Source: Pseudomonadota bacterium (GTDB lineage: Bacteria > Desulfobacterota > Desulfovibrionia > Desulfovibrionales > Desulfovibrionaceae). From it: a stretch of DNA of 64,000 bases. A program made the position numbers and the translations under genes. The stretch covers positions 27,232-91,231 of the forward strand of contig JAHIUW010000029.1 in assembly GCA_018816865.1 (NCBI GenBank), given 5' to 3'. The notes below the pieces were generated by a model, which was not told where the DNA came from, did not search any database, and was given only the letters and a program-made list of their open reading frames with translations. Numbering within the stretch: position 1 is the first letter of the stretch; every line of letters starts with the position of its first letter. Positions 56,601-64,000 of this stretch are shown in pieces.

Positions 56601-57515
56601 CGAGATAATCTGTGGTCGGATGCTTTCATCTTTCTTGTACAGGGCGGCGAATAACTTGCCCTGGTCCCCGGGGGCCAGGGCGGCAATGACGCCCAGTGCC
56701 GCGGCCTTGACGGCCTTGTCCGGATGCAGGAGCAGTTTGGCCGCCGCCTTGGCCGGTGCTGCGGCGGGTTCGGCATCGGCCTGTGCCAGCAGCTTCAGGC
56801 TCGCAAGCAGCGTCGGGACGTGCTGCGTCACCAACAGAGCCGTGAGCTGGGTGATACAGCCCTGATCGGCGATGCAGCCATGTCTGTCGAGCCTGGCCGC
56901 CAGTTGCTTGTCGGGCCGTTGGCCGACGGAGATGCTGTTGATGGCCGTGGTCAGGGCCTCGGACCAGGCTCGGCCATAGGCTCCGCTCATGAGGGCCTCC
57001 CGCAGGGGATAGGCCACGGCGAGTCCCTGGTGCGAGCAGTCCTCAAGAAATCGTTCCACGGGTTCGGGAGGGGTCTCGGCCATTTTGGGCAGGGCGTCGA
57101 TGGCGGCCTGCCGCAAAGGCTCCAGCAGCGCGAGGCGTTCCAGAAGGATGCGGTTCACGGCGTGGAGCAACAGTTCGTTGGGGATGAACGACAGCTCGGG
57201 TTTGGCCTTGGGGTCGTCTTTGAGTCGCCGCAGGCAGGCCAGGATCGCCAGAGGCGCGGCCAAGGCTCCCAGGCCGGGCAGGCAGGAGAGGTAGAAGGTC
57301 TCCAGCTCGGGATCATTGGCGGAGTGGGCCCGGGAAACCAGCAGCAGCGAGGTTTCCGTCAGGGCCGCATCATTCTTGGCGGCCTGCTCGGCGATGTCGT
57401 CCACCAGGCGCAGGATATCTTCCCGTAGCCTTTGCGGCGGCGGATGAGCAGTGAGTCCCCTGAGTCTCTTGATGAGGCTCGGGATCTGTTGAGCGTCTTG
57501 TGTGGGCTTCCCCAT
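53670..57515 (-). CDS. Class I adenylate cyclase with HEAT-like and pentapeptide-like N-terminal domains
   Basis: A 1281-residue cytoplasmic protein. Residues about 10-390 are helical repeats resembling HEAT. A low-complexity Lys/Glu and Gly-rich linker spans about 390-425. Residues about 450-590 are pentapeptide-like beta repeats (IDFSRAFLDNAAFQQCTFVG and following) that contain many Cys. Residues about 640-1281 form a class I (CyaA-type) adenylate cyclase, with the nucleotidyltransferase motif IGSVGTVAQNADSDLDYW at 749-766 and the metal-binding Asp762 and Asp764. Enterobacterial CyaA has its catalytic domain first. Here it is last, behind putative sensing or scaffold modules. Confidence 0.85.
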   Translation of the reverse strand: MGKPTQDAQQIPSLIKRLRGLTAHPPPQRLREDILRLVDDIAEQAAKNDAALTETSLLLVSRAHSANDPELETFYLSCLPGLGALAAPLAILACLRRLKDDPKAKPELSFIPNELLLHAVNRILLERLALLEPLRQAAIDALPKMAETPPEPVERFLEDCSHQGLAVAYPLREALMSGAYGRAWSEALTTAINSISVGQRPDKQLAARLDRHGCIADQGCITQLTALLVTQHVPTLLASLKLLAQADAEPAAAPAKAAAKLLLHPDKAVKAAALGVIAALAPGDQGKLFAALYKKDESIRPQIISRLPLLPEREYQLFAKTLGKAAKDLDGVLFATLAALEPDATLSHLEAAMAGGNGAESAPLLELLPSFSPPAWSAADKAVADFKPIKSAKKTPAKEKKEKEGGFFSMFGGGGGEALSVQFGDSTVSESDGTSEYAGRKMTPIYEARTLQRIDFSRAFLDNAAFQQCTFVGVKFTNTLMRSTRFIECVFVDCDFSGARLFDCTMLDIQLQRSTCRDLAVCGSRITMFDASESDLRGLKCHDTRLRTCRFTACDLTDLQLRGCDCEGLELLLAQCSRANFNGSRLLRATVASTGFPSPAFGGLFTDNPALMRSEDRFLTTKAAALSGKVSSPAQAGTLAGETIRLWFETRTRRAQSLAFLHNNERRISWCCHKLGPEKAGFFHLAPFLLHSETFERHCDGLEPLPLDTRVAGYAVDYTTLEFARRFFPKAAPPMPVPDPILIEALYTIGSVGTVAQNADSDLDYWVCYDPEGMPENLIDGLMDKLEHIERWADETFGLEVHFFTMDLDHIRLNNFGFSDSESSGSAQALLLKEEFYRSAVCAAGKAPLWWVTPVGASDEDYTRIRTALAGGRAADRYVDLGNLVQIPPEEFFGASLWQIVKALKSPFKSIMKFGLLEKYIASGDNAAGLLLCDRLKDNLARGLTHLSRVDPYVLMFREISEHYIHTKEKDSLKLVRLSFFLKTKIPEFCASGLPPLRREEKQIRDMFNSPAMAKGDAGSGADWTFNKLVSIGVLVNRFIVRTYMRVRDSQANTKVAINPQDLTKLGRKIFATFSKRQHKIEHIPFLSITGNTFRVLHFTASGKKMGQPSHWDIQGAQEVTGMDRLQLANLRSGPDLAESLVWLTANGLYEPGMGVKGDYSISPVTTKDIESLLQKLLEFFPPKTVFNTDIGEMLNTERIIRAFFVLNLIQPREQNTLVEATIVYSTNWGELFCVTVPVKDKTLLNNPSEFLLLNVAQEFTEPPAMAYFMPERCSCPHPSL

Positions 57516-57566
57516 GACCGTCCGATGCTATGACCGTTGAAATAACGCGTGATTCCCCAAGTCTTG

Positions 57567-57595
57567 AATATACTCTAAAATGGGGAGGCAGTAAA
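57567..57595 (-). promoter_or_regulatory. Candidate promoter of the adenylate-cyclase-like gene
   Basis: On the reverse strand TTTACT (57595-57590), a 17-base spacer, then TATATT (57572-57567). It lies in the gap after gpmA, 52 bases before the start codon, so the cyclase and mutY can be expressed apart from gpmA. Confidence 0.5.
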
Positions 57596-57610
57596 CGCCG
57601 CAGGCCGGCC

Positions 57611-58354
57611 TCAGGCCTTGCCCTGGTTGGCGACGGCCCGCGCCGCGCGGGCAATCTCTTCAGGGTCTCCCAGATAGTAATGCCGAAGAGGGGCCAGGGA
57701 GTCGTCCAGTTCGTAGACCAGGGGGACCCCCGTGGGGATGTTCAGTGCCGTGATCTCGTCCTCGCCCATGGCGTCGAGATACTTGACCAGCGCCCGCAGG
57801 CTGTTGCCATGGGCGGCAATGAGCAGCCGCTGGCCTTGTCGAATCTGCGGGGCGATGATTTCGTGCCAGTAGGGCAGGACCCTGTCCACCGTGCTTTTGA
57901 GGCTTTCGGACAAGGGCAGTTCGTCGGTCGTAAGCCCTGCATAGCGCGGGTCATGTCCGGGATGGCGGGGATCGGACGCCTCCAGGGGCGGAGGCGGGGT
58001 GGCGTAGCTGCGTCGCCAGGTGAAGACCTGCTCCTCACCGTATTTCTGGGCGGTTTCGCCCTTGTTCAGACCCTGAAGAGCTCCGTAGTGCCGTTCGTTG
58101 AGCCGCCAGTGTCGTTCCACGGGCAACCACATCATGTCCATCTCGCGCATGATGATCCACAAGGTCTCAATGGCCCGTTTGAGCAGGGAGGTGTGGCAGC
58201 GGTCGAAGACGAAATGTTGCTCGGCCAGAATTTTTGCTCCGGCCAGGGCCTCATCCCTTCCCTTCGGGGTCAGGCCCACGTCCGTCCAGCCGGTGAAACG
58301 ATTGCTGAGGTTCCACTCGCTCTGGCCGTGTCGTACAAGGACGAGTTTGTGCAT
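57611..58354 (-). CDS. gpmA: Phosphoglycerate mutase, 2,3-bisphosphoglycerate-dependent
   Basis: Interconverts 3- and 2-phosphoglycerate in glycolysis and gluconeogenesis. The 247 residues start at ATG 58354 after GGGAG. The phospho-His motif is [20 protein letters not shown]. The Glu in [14 protein letters not shown] and the second His in [13 protein letters not shown] complete the active site. Length and motifs match E. coli GpmA. It is divergent from rpmE. Confidence 0.95.
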   Translation of the reverse strand: MHKLVLVRHGQSEWNLSNRFTGWTDVGLTPKGRDEALAGAKILAEQHFVFDRCHTSLLKRAIETLWIIMREMDMMWLPVERHWRLNERHYGALQGLNKGETAQKYGEEQVFTWRRSYATPPPPLEASDPRHPGHDPRYAGLTTDELPLSESLKSTVDRVLPYWHEIIAPQIRQGQRLLIAAHGNSLRALVKYLDAMGEDEITALNIPTGVPLVYELDDSLAPLRHYYLGDPEEIARAARAVANQGKA

Positions 58355-58477
58355 CTGTTGGCTCCCTCTCCAAGGTGATCCGGCAAACGGATGCTTGCCA
58401 GGAAGGCGTTCTGTCATTATGTACACAACTTGCCAAGGGATGAAAAGAAATCCGCTTCAGGAACATGAAGATTTGAC

Positions 58478-58506
58478 TTGCCAAGTGAGTTTGTTCGCGG
58501 TATCTA
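58478..58506 (+). promoter_or_regulatory. Candidate rpmE promoter
   Basis: TTGCCA (58478-58483), a 17-base spacer and TATCTA (58501-58506), about 50 bases before the rpmE start. Confidence 0.45.
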
Positions 58507-58557
58507 TCCCGCCTTTTCCGAGACATAATTGACAATGCATCCATGGAGGATCGAACC

Positions 58558-58779
58558 ATGAAAAATGATATCCATCCCCAGAGCCACACGGCGAAAATCC
58601 GTTGTGCCTGTGGTTTTGAGATCGAGGCCCAGTCCACCAAGGGCGAGTTGGTTGAAGTTGAAATCTGTTCCAACTGCCATCCCTTTTACACCGGCAAGCA
58701 GCGTTTTGTGGACACTGCTGGTCGTATCGACCGTTTCCGTAAAAAGTACGCTTCCCTCGAAAAGCCCCAGGGCGAATAG
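58558..58779 (+). CDS. rpmE: Ribosomal protein L31
   Basis: A 73-residue component of the large ribosomal subunit bridging to the small one. ATG 58558 is used because GGAGG lies just before it and the family start MKNDIHP follows. The zinc-binding form is present: Cys in RCACGF and in [14 protein letters not shown]. It begins the run rpmE-DUF1385-prfA-prmC, an order seen in other deltaproteobacteria. Confidence 0.96.
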   Translation: MKNDIHPQSHTAKIRCACGFEIEAQSTKGELVEVEICSNCHPFYTGKQRFVDTAGRIDRFRKKYASLEKPQGE

Positions 58780-58899
58780 CTGTTCGCGCGGGCTGTCGGC
58801 CCGCCATGTTTCTGCCTCCGCAACGGGCCATTGGCTCGTTGCCGGAGGCGCTTTTCTATGTGCGCGCAGGCGCGCTGAAAACCGCACCCCAGGACAGAA

Positions 58900-59847
58900 A
58901 TGACACTGATGCGCAAGCTGGCCGCACCGCTGGTCGCGGCTTCGCCCACCGTGGGTGGGCAGGCTGTGATGGAAGGCGTGATGATCCGGAATAAGGACAG
59001 GCTGGCCATTGCCGTGCGTAAGCCCGACGGGTCCATCGAAGTCCAGACCCGTCCCTGGTTCTCCCTGTCCCGTCATCCTTGGGCCAAGAAACCTTTTGTG
59101 CGTGGCTTTCCGGTCCTGTTGGAGACGCTGGTCAACGGCATCAAGTCTCTCAACTGGTCCGCCCAGACCGCCTTGGAAGAAGAGGGCGGCGAGGAGATCA
59201 AGCCTTGGGCCATGGCCCTGACCGTCGCTTTCTCCGTGGCCTTGGCGGTGGGCATGTTCGTTGTCTTGCCGCATCTGCTCTCCTTGGGGGTTCAGTCGCT
59301 GGGGTTTGGCGGGGGCATCGCGGATCTGTCGTTTCACATCTGGGATGGGTTCTTCAAGCTTGCCTTGTTCCTGGGTTATATCTGGGGCATTTCCTGGGTT
59401 CCGGATATCCGGCGGGTTTTCGAGTACCATGGGGCTGAGCACAAGGTGATCTGGGCCTACGAGAGCGGCTGCGAACTCGTCCCGGCCCAGGCCAGGGGCT
59501 ACAGCCGCCTGCATCCGCGCTGCGGCACGGCATTTTTGCTGTTCGTTCTCTCTCTGGCAATCCTGATGCACGCGGTGTTGATCCCAGCGTTGCTGGGTCT
59601 GTATGCGCCCGTGGGCTCTGTGACCAAGCAGGTCTATCTCATCGGGGTCAAGATCCTGATGTTGATGCCCATTTCCGCTGCCGCCTTTGAATTGATCAAG
59701 TACACGGGCAAACGTAGCGAGACATTCGCCTGCCGTCTGTTATGCTGGCCCGGACTGATGTTGCAGCGCATGACCACCTTCGAGCCCGACGATGAGCAAC
59801 TCGAGGTGGCGATTGCCGCGCTGAAGGGCGCGGTTCACAATGAGTAA
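58900..59847 (+). CDS. DUF1385 membrane protein (YqhQ-like)
   Basis: A 315-residue membrane protein with about four spans. The family motifs are GGQAVMEGVMIR near the start, VFEYHGAEHKVIWAYE in the centre and RLHPRCGTAFLLFVL after it. The conserved His, Glu and Arg suggest a catalytic or metal site at the membrane face. The molecular function is unknown. It precedes prfA in many bacteria (18 bases here), so a translation-linked or co-expressed role is possible. Confidence 0.9.
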   Translation: MTLMRKLAAPLVAASPTVGGQAVMEGVMIRNKDRLAIAVRKPDGSIEVQTRPWFSLSRHPWAKKPFVRGFPVLLETLVNGIKSLNWSAQTALEEEGGEEIKPWAMALTVAFSVALAVGMFVVLPHLLSLGVQSLGFGGGIADLSFHIWDGFFKLALFLGYIWGISWVPDIRRVFEYHGAEHKVIWAYESGCELVPAQARGYSRLHPRCGTAFLLFVLSLAILMHAVLIPALLGLYAPVGSVTKQVYLIGVKILMLMPISAAAFELIKYTGKRSETFACRLLCWPGLMLQRMTTFEPDDEQLEVAIAALKGAVHNE

Positions 59848-59864
59848 TTCGCGCGAGGAATGCC

Positions 59865-60938
59865 ATGTTTGCCAAACTGGAAAGCATTGAGCAAAAATTT
59901 GAACGACTGGAAAAGGAACTGTCCAATCCGGACGTGTTCGATGACCAGACCCGTTACCGCAGGCTGACCAAGACCCATTCCGACCTGGGCGATGTGGTCA
60001 AGGTTTTTCGTGAGTATCGCTTCCTGGAGCAGGCCCTGCGCGACAACGAGGAGATGCTCCACGACGACGACCCCGAGATCCGTGAGATGGCCAAGGCCGA
60101 GATCGAGGCCATCACTCCTCGACTGCCCGAACTGGAAGAACGCATGAAGGTCCTGCTGCTGCCCGCGGACCCCCTGGATGAGAAGAACATCATCCTGGAG
60201 ATCCGGGCCGGAACCGGCGGCGAGGAAGCCGCCCTGTTCGCAGCGGACCTGTTTCGTATGTATTCCCGTTACGCTGAAATCAAGGGCTGGAAGCTGGAGA
60301 TCATGGATGCCTCCGAGACCGGTACCGGTGGTTTCAAGGAAGTCATCGCCAATATCTCGGGCGATCGGGTCTATAGCCACCTGAAGTACGAGTCGGGCAC
60401 CCATCGTGTGCAGCGCGTGCCCTCCACCGAGTCCCAGGGGCGGATTCACACCTCTGCCGTGACCGTGGCCATTCTGCCCGAGGCAGAAGAAGTGGAGCTG
60501 AATGTGCCAGAAACGGACATTCGCGTGGATGTTTTCCGTTCCTCCGGTCCCGGTGGTCAGAGCGTGAACACCACGGACTCTGCCATCCGCGTTACGCATC
60601 TGCCCAGCGGCATGATCGTGACCTGCCAGGATGAGAAATCCCAGCACAAGAACAAGGCCAAGGCCATGAAGGTTCTTTTGGCGCGCCTCTTCCAGTTGGA
60701 GGAGGATAAGCGGCACAAGGAGCAGTCCGACGCCCGCCGTGCCCAGGTGGGTACGGGCGACCGTTCGGGCCGTATCCGAACCTACAACTTTCCGCAGGGC
60801 CGCGTCAGCGATCACCGCATCAACCTGACCCTGTACCGCCTGGATGAATTCCTGGCCGGGGAGATCGCGGAGATGGTGCAGGCCCTGACCTCTCATTACC
60901 AGGCCGAGGCCTTGAAACAGCAGGCCGATGACGCTTAG
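59865..60938 (+). CDS. prfA: Peptide chain release factor 1
   Basis: Reads UAA and UAG stops and triggers peptide release. The 357 residues show an N-terminal helical domain, the core motif IRAGTGGEEAALFA, the codon-recognition PxT-type region near HRVQRVPSTESQGRIH, and the catalytic GGQ (about 230-232) in RSSGPGGQSVNTTDSA. It is followed eight bases later by prmC, which methylates the Gln of that GGQ, so enzyme and substrate are co-expressed. Confidence 0.97.
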   Translation: MFAKLESIEQKFERLEKELSNPDVFDDQTRYRRLTKTHSDLGDVVKVFREYRFLEQALRDNEEMLHDDDPEIREMAKAEIEAITPRLPELEERMKVLLLPADPLDEKNIILEIRAGTGGEEAALFAADLFRMYSRYAEIKGWKLEIMDASETGTGGFKEVIANISGDRVYSHLKYESGTHRVQRVPSTESQGRIHTSAVTVAILPEAEEVELNVPETDIRVDVFRSSGPGGQSVNTTDSAIRVTHLPSGMIVTCQDEKSQHKNKAKAMKVLLARLFQLEEDKRHKEQSDARRAQVGTGDRSGRIRTYNFPQGRVSDHRINLTLYRLDEFLAGEIAEMVQALTSHYQAEALKQQADDA

Positions 60939-60946
60939 GGGTCGCA

Positions 60947-61825
60947 ATGGCTGACAACGGACTGACCATCGGCGCATTGCTGGCCGAATCAGATGATTTA
61001 TTGAAGGGCGCGGGGGTTGATTCCCCGCGCCTTTCTTCTCAGGTCCTGGTGGGTCATGTCCTGGGGCTGGACCGGGTGCGCCTGGTGCTGGATCGGGATC
61101 GGGTGCTCTCCGTCGCCGAAGTGCGCCGCATCCGGTCTCTGGTTGCCCGGCGGGCAACAGGCGAACCCGTGGCCTATCTCCTTGGCGAAAAGGAATTCTT
61201 CGGCCTGTCTTTCCGGGTCACCACGGACGTGCTGGTGCCCCGGCCCGAGACCGAGCACATCATCGAGGAAACCCAACGCCGTTTTTCTCCTGACCAGGCC
61301 TTTAGCTACGTCGACCTGGGCACTGGCAGCGGCTGTATCGCCGTGACCCTGGCGCTGTTGTTCCCGCAGGCGAGGGGGCTGGCCCTGGACGTTTCCCCCG
61401 GGGCGCTGACCGTGGCCCGTGATAATGCACGCAGCCATGGCGTGGACGGACGCATCGCCTTCGTCCGCGGGAGTCTGGGGGTGCCTTTTGCGGCGCAGGC
61501 CTCGTTGGATCTTGTGGTGTCCAACCCGCCGTATGTGTCCGAGGCCGAGTTCGGGACGGTGAGCTTTGAAGTGGCTGGTTTCGAACCCCGGGGGGCGTTG
61601 GTGCCTTGTGTTTCCGGCCAGTCGGATGGGCTGGAGTGCTACCGTGCCCTGATCCCGCAGGCAGGTGACGCGCTGCGGTCCGGGGGTTGGTTAATCTTGG
61701 AGATCGGTTGCGATCAGGGACAGGCGGTTCCACAGCTTGTGGATAACTGCTCCCTGTTTGAAACGGTCCATGTCGTTTTTGACCTTGCAGGGCGGGACAG
61801 GATCGTTGTTGCCCGGCGTTGCTGA
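60947..61825 (+). CDS. prmC: Release factor glutamine methyltransferase PrmC
   Basis: Methylates the GGQ glutamine of release factors using S-adenosylmethionine. The 292 residues have an N-terminal helical release-factor-binding domain, the motif PVAYLLGEKEFFGLSF, VLVPRPETE, SAM loop VDLGTGSGCIAVTLAL and the catalytic NPPY in VVSNPPYVSEAE. Length and motif order are typical. Confidence 0.95.
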   Translation: MADNGLTIGALLAESDDLLKGAGVDSPRLSSQVLVGHVLGLDRVRLVLDRDRVLSVAEVRRIRSLVARRATGEPVAYLLGEKEFFGLSFRVTTDVLVPRPETEHIIEETQRRFSPDQAFSYVDLGTGSGCIAVTLALLFPQARGLALDVSPGALTVARDNARSHGVDGRIAFVRGSLGVPFAAQASLDLVVSNPPYVSEAEFGTVSFEVAGFEPRGALVPCVSGQSDGLECYRALIPQAGDALRSGGWLILEIGCDQGQAVPQLVDNCSLFETVHVVFDLAGRDRIVVARRC

Positions 61826-61857
61826 TTGTGTGGAAAAACACACAATGTTGTTTTTTG
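61826..61857 (+). terminator. Terminator after prmC
   Basis: TTGTGTG (61826-61832) pairs with CACACAA (61839-61845) across GAAAAA, followed by TGTTGTTTTTTG. It begins at the base after the prmC stop. The rest of the gap to lpxC is A/T rich and should hold the lpxC promoter, but no clear -35/-10 pair stands out. Confidence 0.65.
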
Positions 61858-61965
61858 TCAACACAACCAAGCGGTCGGACTTTTAAAAATTGTCCATTAT
61901 TTAAGTGGCTTAAGATTTTTACTTTTTGGTATGAATATTGCCTCTAGGATGGTCGGAGGGTATCA

Positions 61966-62889
61966 ATGCATCTACAAACGACCATTTCTAAAACCGTTCG
62001 TTGCTCTGGCGTGGGCCTGCACAGCGGCCGCAAGGTCGGTCTCAGCCTGCTGCCCGCCGATGCCGATAGCGGCATCGTGTTCAGCCTGAAGGCGCATGAC
62101 GGTGAAAAGTTCATCACTCCCTCTCCCGAGAACGTCGTGGGCACCGGTCTGGCGACCACTCTGGGCAACGGCGATGGCTCCGTGTCCACGGTGGAGCATC
62201 TGCTGGCTGCCATTCGCGGGTTGGGAATCGATAATATTCTGATCAAGGCCGATGGCAGCGAGATTCCGATCATGGATGGCAGCGCCGCGTCCTTCGTCTA
62301 TTTGCTGCGTTCTGCCGGTCTCTCCAAGCTGAACAAGCTGCGCCGCTTCCTGGCCGTGACTAAGCCTTTCGAACACAGCAATGGCGAAAAATCCATCAAG
62401 GCCAAGCCCTTTGACGGCTTCCGGGTGGATTACCTCATCGACTTCGATCATCCCTACATCGGCAGTCAGACCATGAGCTTTGAGCTTAGCCCCGAGAGCT
62501 TTGTGCGCCGTATCGCCAAGGCCCGTACCTTCGGGTTCCTGAAGGAAGTCGAGCTGCTGCACAAGAATGGCTTGGCCCTGGGAGGCTCCCTGGACAACGC
62601 CGTTGTGCTTGACGAATATGGAGTGATCAACGACGAGGGTCTGCGCTATAAGGATGAGTTCGTGCGCCACAAGGTGTTGGATTTCATCGGCGACATGGCC
62701 GTCGCCCCGCTGCCCATCCATGGACAGTTTGAGGTCTGTTGCTCCGGCCACGCCTTCAATAACGAATTTTTACGCATGCTGACGGACAACGCCGCCTCCT
62801 GTCTGGAGGCCCGACACATGGTGGCCCCCGGGGCGCGTGCTGTGCGCGATATCCGGCCCGAAGTGGCTGCGGCAGCCGTTGTGGCGTAA
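61966..62889 (+). CDS. lpxC: UDP-3-O-acyl-GlcNAc deacetylase LpxC
   Basis: Committed step of lipid A synthesis, a zinc deacetylase. ATG 61966 follows GGAGG. The 307 residues show GVGLHSGRKVGLSLLPA at the start, the zinc His in GSVSTVEHLLAAI, MDGSAASFVYLL, RTFGFLKE, and the second zinc site with catalytic His region VRHKVLDFIGDMA. The late HAFNNEFLRML holds the general His. Located apart from the lpxD-lpxI operon, it is transcribed alone between two terminators. Confidence 0.96.
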   Translation: MHLQTTISKTVRCSGVGLHSGRKVGLSLLPADADSGIVFSLKAHDGEKFITPSPENVVGTGLATTLGNGDGSVSTVEHLLAAIRGLGIDNILIKADGSEIPIMDGSAASFVYLLRSAGLSKLNKLRRFLAVTKPFEHSNGEKSIKAKPFDGFRVDYLIDFDHPYIGSQTMSFELSPESFVRRIAKARTFGFLKEVELLHKNGLALGGSLDNAVVLDEYGVINDEGLRYKDEFVRHKVLDFIGDMAVAPLPIHGQFEVCCSGHAFNNEFLRMLTDNAASCLEARHMVAPGARAVRDIRPEVAAAAVVA

Positions 62890-62913
62890 GGGTTTTTCAG
62901 TTTCTGTGCATCC

Positions 62914-62942
62914 GGCCCGCCCCGATGAGGGGCGGGCCTTTG
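62914..62942 (+). terminator. Terminator of lpxC
   Basis: A ten-pair stem GGCCCGCCCC (62914-62923) / GGGGCGGGCC (62929-62938) with loop GATGA, then TTTGT. Confidence 0.85.
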
Positions 62943-63018
62943 TAATGAAATGCGGGTCTTGTTTTTGTTGTTGAGACAAAAAAATGATAGGTCTTCGAAA
63001 AGTTGAGCCCATTTTTTC

Positions 63019-63045
63019 TTGACTTGAAACACACCTGCGTATAGT
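63019..63045 (+). promoter_or_regulatory. Candidate promoter of the tRNA-tuf cluster
   Basis: TTGACT (63019-63024) and TATAGT (63040-63045), 15 bases apart; TAGTAA two bases on would give 17. A C-rich discriminator (ACCCGATTCCCG) follows, as in stringently controlled stable-RNA promoters. The first tRNA starts 37 bases downstream. Confidence 0.6.
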
Positions 63046-63082
63046 AACCCGATTCCCGACGACGAAGGTCGTTAGTGAGCTG

Positions 63083-63158
63083 GCTGGCGTAGCTCAAATG
63101 GCAGAGCAGCTGATTTGTAATCAGCCGGTTGCGGGTTCGAGTCCCATCGCCAGCTCCA
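63083..63158 (+). tRNA. tRNA-Thr (anticodon TGT)
   Basis: A 76-nt cloverleaf with encoded CCA. The acceptor is GCTGGCG/CGCCAGC. The anticodon stem is CTGAT/ATCAG around TTGTA. The T arm is GCGGGTTCGAGTCCCAT. Confidence 0.95.
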
Positions 63159-63175
63159 TTTGAAAGTTGAATTGT

Positions 63176-63261
63176 GGAGGGGTTCCCGAGTGGCCAAAGG
63201 GAACAGACTGTAAATCTGTCGGCGAACGCCTTCGGAGGTTCAAATCCTCCCCCCTCCACCA
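63176..63261 (+). tRNA. tRNA-Tyr (anticodon GTA)
   Basis: An 86-nt class II tRNA with a long variable arm and encoded CCA. The acceptor is GGAGGGG/CCCCTCC and the anticodon loop is CTGTAAA. Confidence 0.95.
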
Positions 63262-63333
63262 CTCCATATTTTTTTGTGCGAGAAGTAACTGTAGGAGGCA
63301 GCTGAAACTGCCGCTGGACTGCAGGACGATCGT

Positions 63334-63409
63334 GCGGGAATAGCTCAATGGCTAGAGCATCAGCCTTCCAAGCTGAGGGTTGCGGGTTCGAGTCCCGTTT
63401 CCCGCTCCA
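63334..63409 (+). tRNA. tRNA-Gly (anticodon TCC)
   Basis: A 76-nt cloverleaf with encoded CCA. The acceptor is GCGGGAA/TTCCCGC and the anticodon loop is CTTCCAA. Confidence 0.95.
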
Positions 63410-63449
63410 TTCATCCCGTCGTCCAGCCTTTCCTCCAGTTTTTATAAAA

Positions 63450-63525
<76 letters not shown>

Positions 63526-63592
63526 TATCTATTTAGGTCACTTCCTTTAATAAACTCGAACCGCAACCGTAAAGTACGGGGGTAGTAAGAAA

Positions 63593-64000
63593 ATGGGCAA
63601 AGCTAAATTCGAGCGCACCAAGCCGCATGTTAACATTGGCACCATTGGTCACATTGACCATGGTAAGACCACTCTGACCGCTGCCATTACCAAGACTTGC
63701 GCCATGAAGGGCGGAGGCAAGTTCGTGGCATTCGACGAGATCGACAAGGCTCCTGAAGAGAAGGAGCGTGGCATCACCATCGCCACCGCTCACGTAGAGT
63801 ACGAGACCGCCAATCGTCACTACGCTCACGTGGACTGCCCTGGTCACGCCGACTACATTAAGAACATGATCACCGGTGCCGCTCAGATGGACGGTGCGAT
63901 CATCGTCGTCGCCGCCACCGACGGTCCCATGCCCCAGACCCGTGAGCACATCCTGCTCGCCCGTCAGGTCGGTGTGCCGTCCCTGGTCGTGTATCTGAAC
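63593..64000 (+). CDS. tuf: Elongation factor Tu, cut by window end
   Basis: The first 136 codons of EF-Tu, from ATG 63593 after GGGGGTAG. The GTPase motifs G1 GHIDHGKTT, the switch I region [15 protein letters not shown] and G3 [12 protein letters not shown] are intact; the NKxD motif would fall just past the edge. It begins 67 bases after the last tRNA and is probably co-transcribed with the cluster. Confidence 0.97.
   Translation, partial: MGKAKFERTKPHVNIGTIGHIDHGKTTLTAAITKTCAMKGGGKFVAFDEIDKAPEEKERGITIATAHVEYETANRHYAHVDCPGHADYIKNMITGAAQMDGAIIVVAATDGPMPQTREHILLARQVGVPSLVVYLN

Overview
The window is a high-GC, Gram-negative chromosome segment. Lipid A genes (lpxD, fabZ, lpxA, lpxI, lpxC), BamA, Skp, LolCD and KdsD require an outer membrane. 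The order lysS-lolC-lolD-bamA-skp-lpxD-fabZ-lpxA-lpxI, an orphan GAK-type CofD-like gene and the Fe-S/U32 pair suggest a sulfate-reducing Desulfovibrio-type bacterium (Desulfovibrionia). That assignment is an inference from gene content and order, not from a marker gene search.

Region 1 (1 to about 14,490) is the right end of a prophage. It carries the end of a small late gene, a reverse-strand cassette (lipoprotein, RelE-like protein, membrane protein), a 516-residue virion protein and one 3480-codon gene for a polyvalent, probably injected, protein. That protein contains a DNA adenine methylase-like domain, a zincin-like motif, a MuF-C-type toxin-like module and a long phage core segment. 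The prophage ends against a reverse-strand tRNA-Asn gene, whose 3' end is the likely attachment site. No integrase is in view.

Region 2 (14.7-24.8 kb) is an envelope-biogenesis operon: lysS, lolC, lolD, bamA, skp, lpxD, fabZ, lpxA and lpxI. Stop and start codons overlap at four junctions, and a strong terminator closes the operon. Region 3 (24.8-30.6 kb) holds a reverse-strand nitroreductase/metallo-beta-lactamase-fold pair, then ricT (PSP1), metG and a CgeB-like glycosyltransferase.

Region 4 (30.8-42.8 kb) is a forward run of carB, purF, kdsD, a GT39-type glycosyltransferase, a cysteine-cluster protein and a class A PBP, followed by the orphan CofD-like gene. Region 5 (42.8-52.4 kb) starts with a flagellin gene behind a near-perfect sigma-28 promoter. 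It continues with a cupin, an MIF-like protein, a reverse-strand Fe-S protein/U32 peptidase pair, pyrK-pyrD, an MNT-HEPN-like fusion, a YdcZ-type transporter and an AsmA-like protein.

Region 6 (52.4-58.4 kb, reverse strand) has mutY with an intact Nudix box, a 1281-residue class I adenylate cyclase with repeat and pentapeptide-like domains, and gpmA. Region 7 (58.4-64 kb) has rpmE, a DUF1385 membrane protein, prfA, prmC and lpxC. The four-tRNA cluster Thr-Tyr-Gly-Thr leads directly into tuf, the same order as E. coli thrU-tyrU-glyT-thrT-tufB, and tuf is cut by the window end. No rRNA, insertion sequence or CRISPR array was found.
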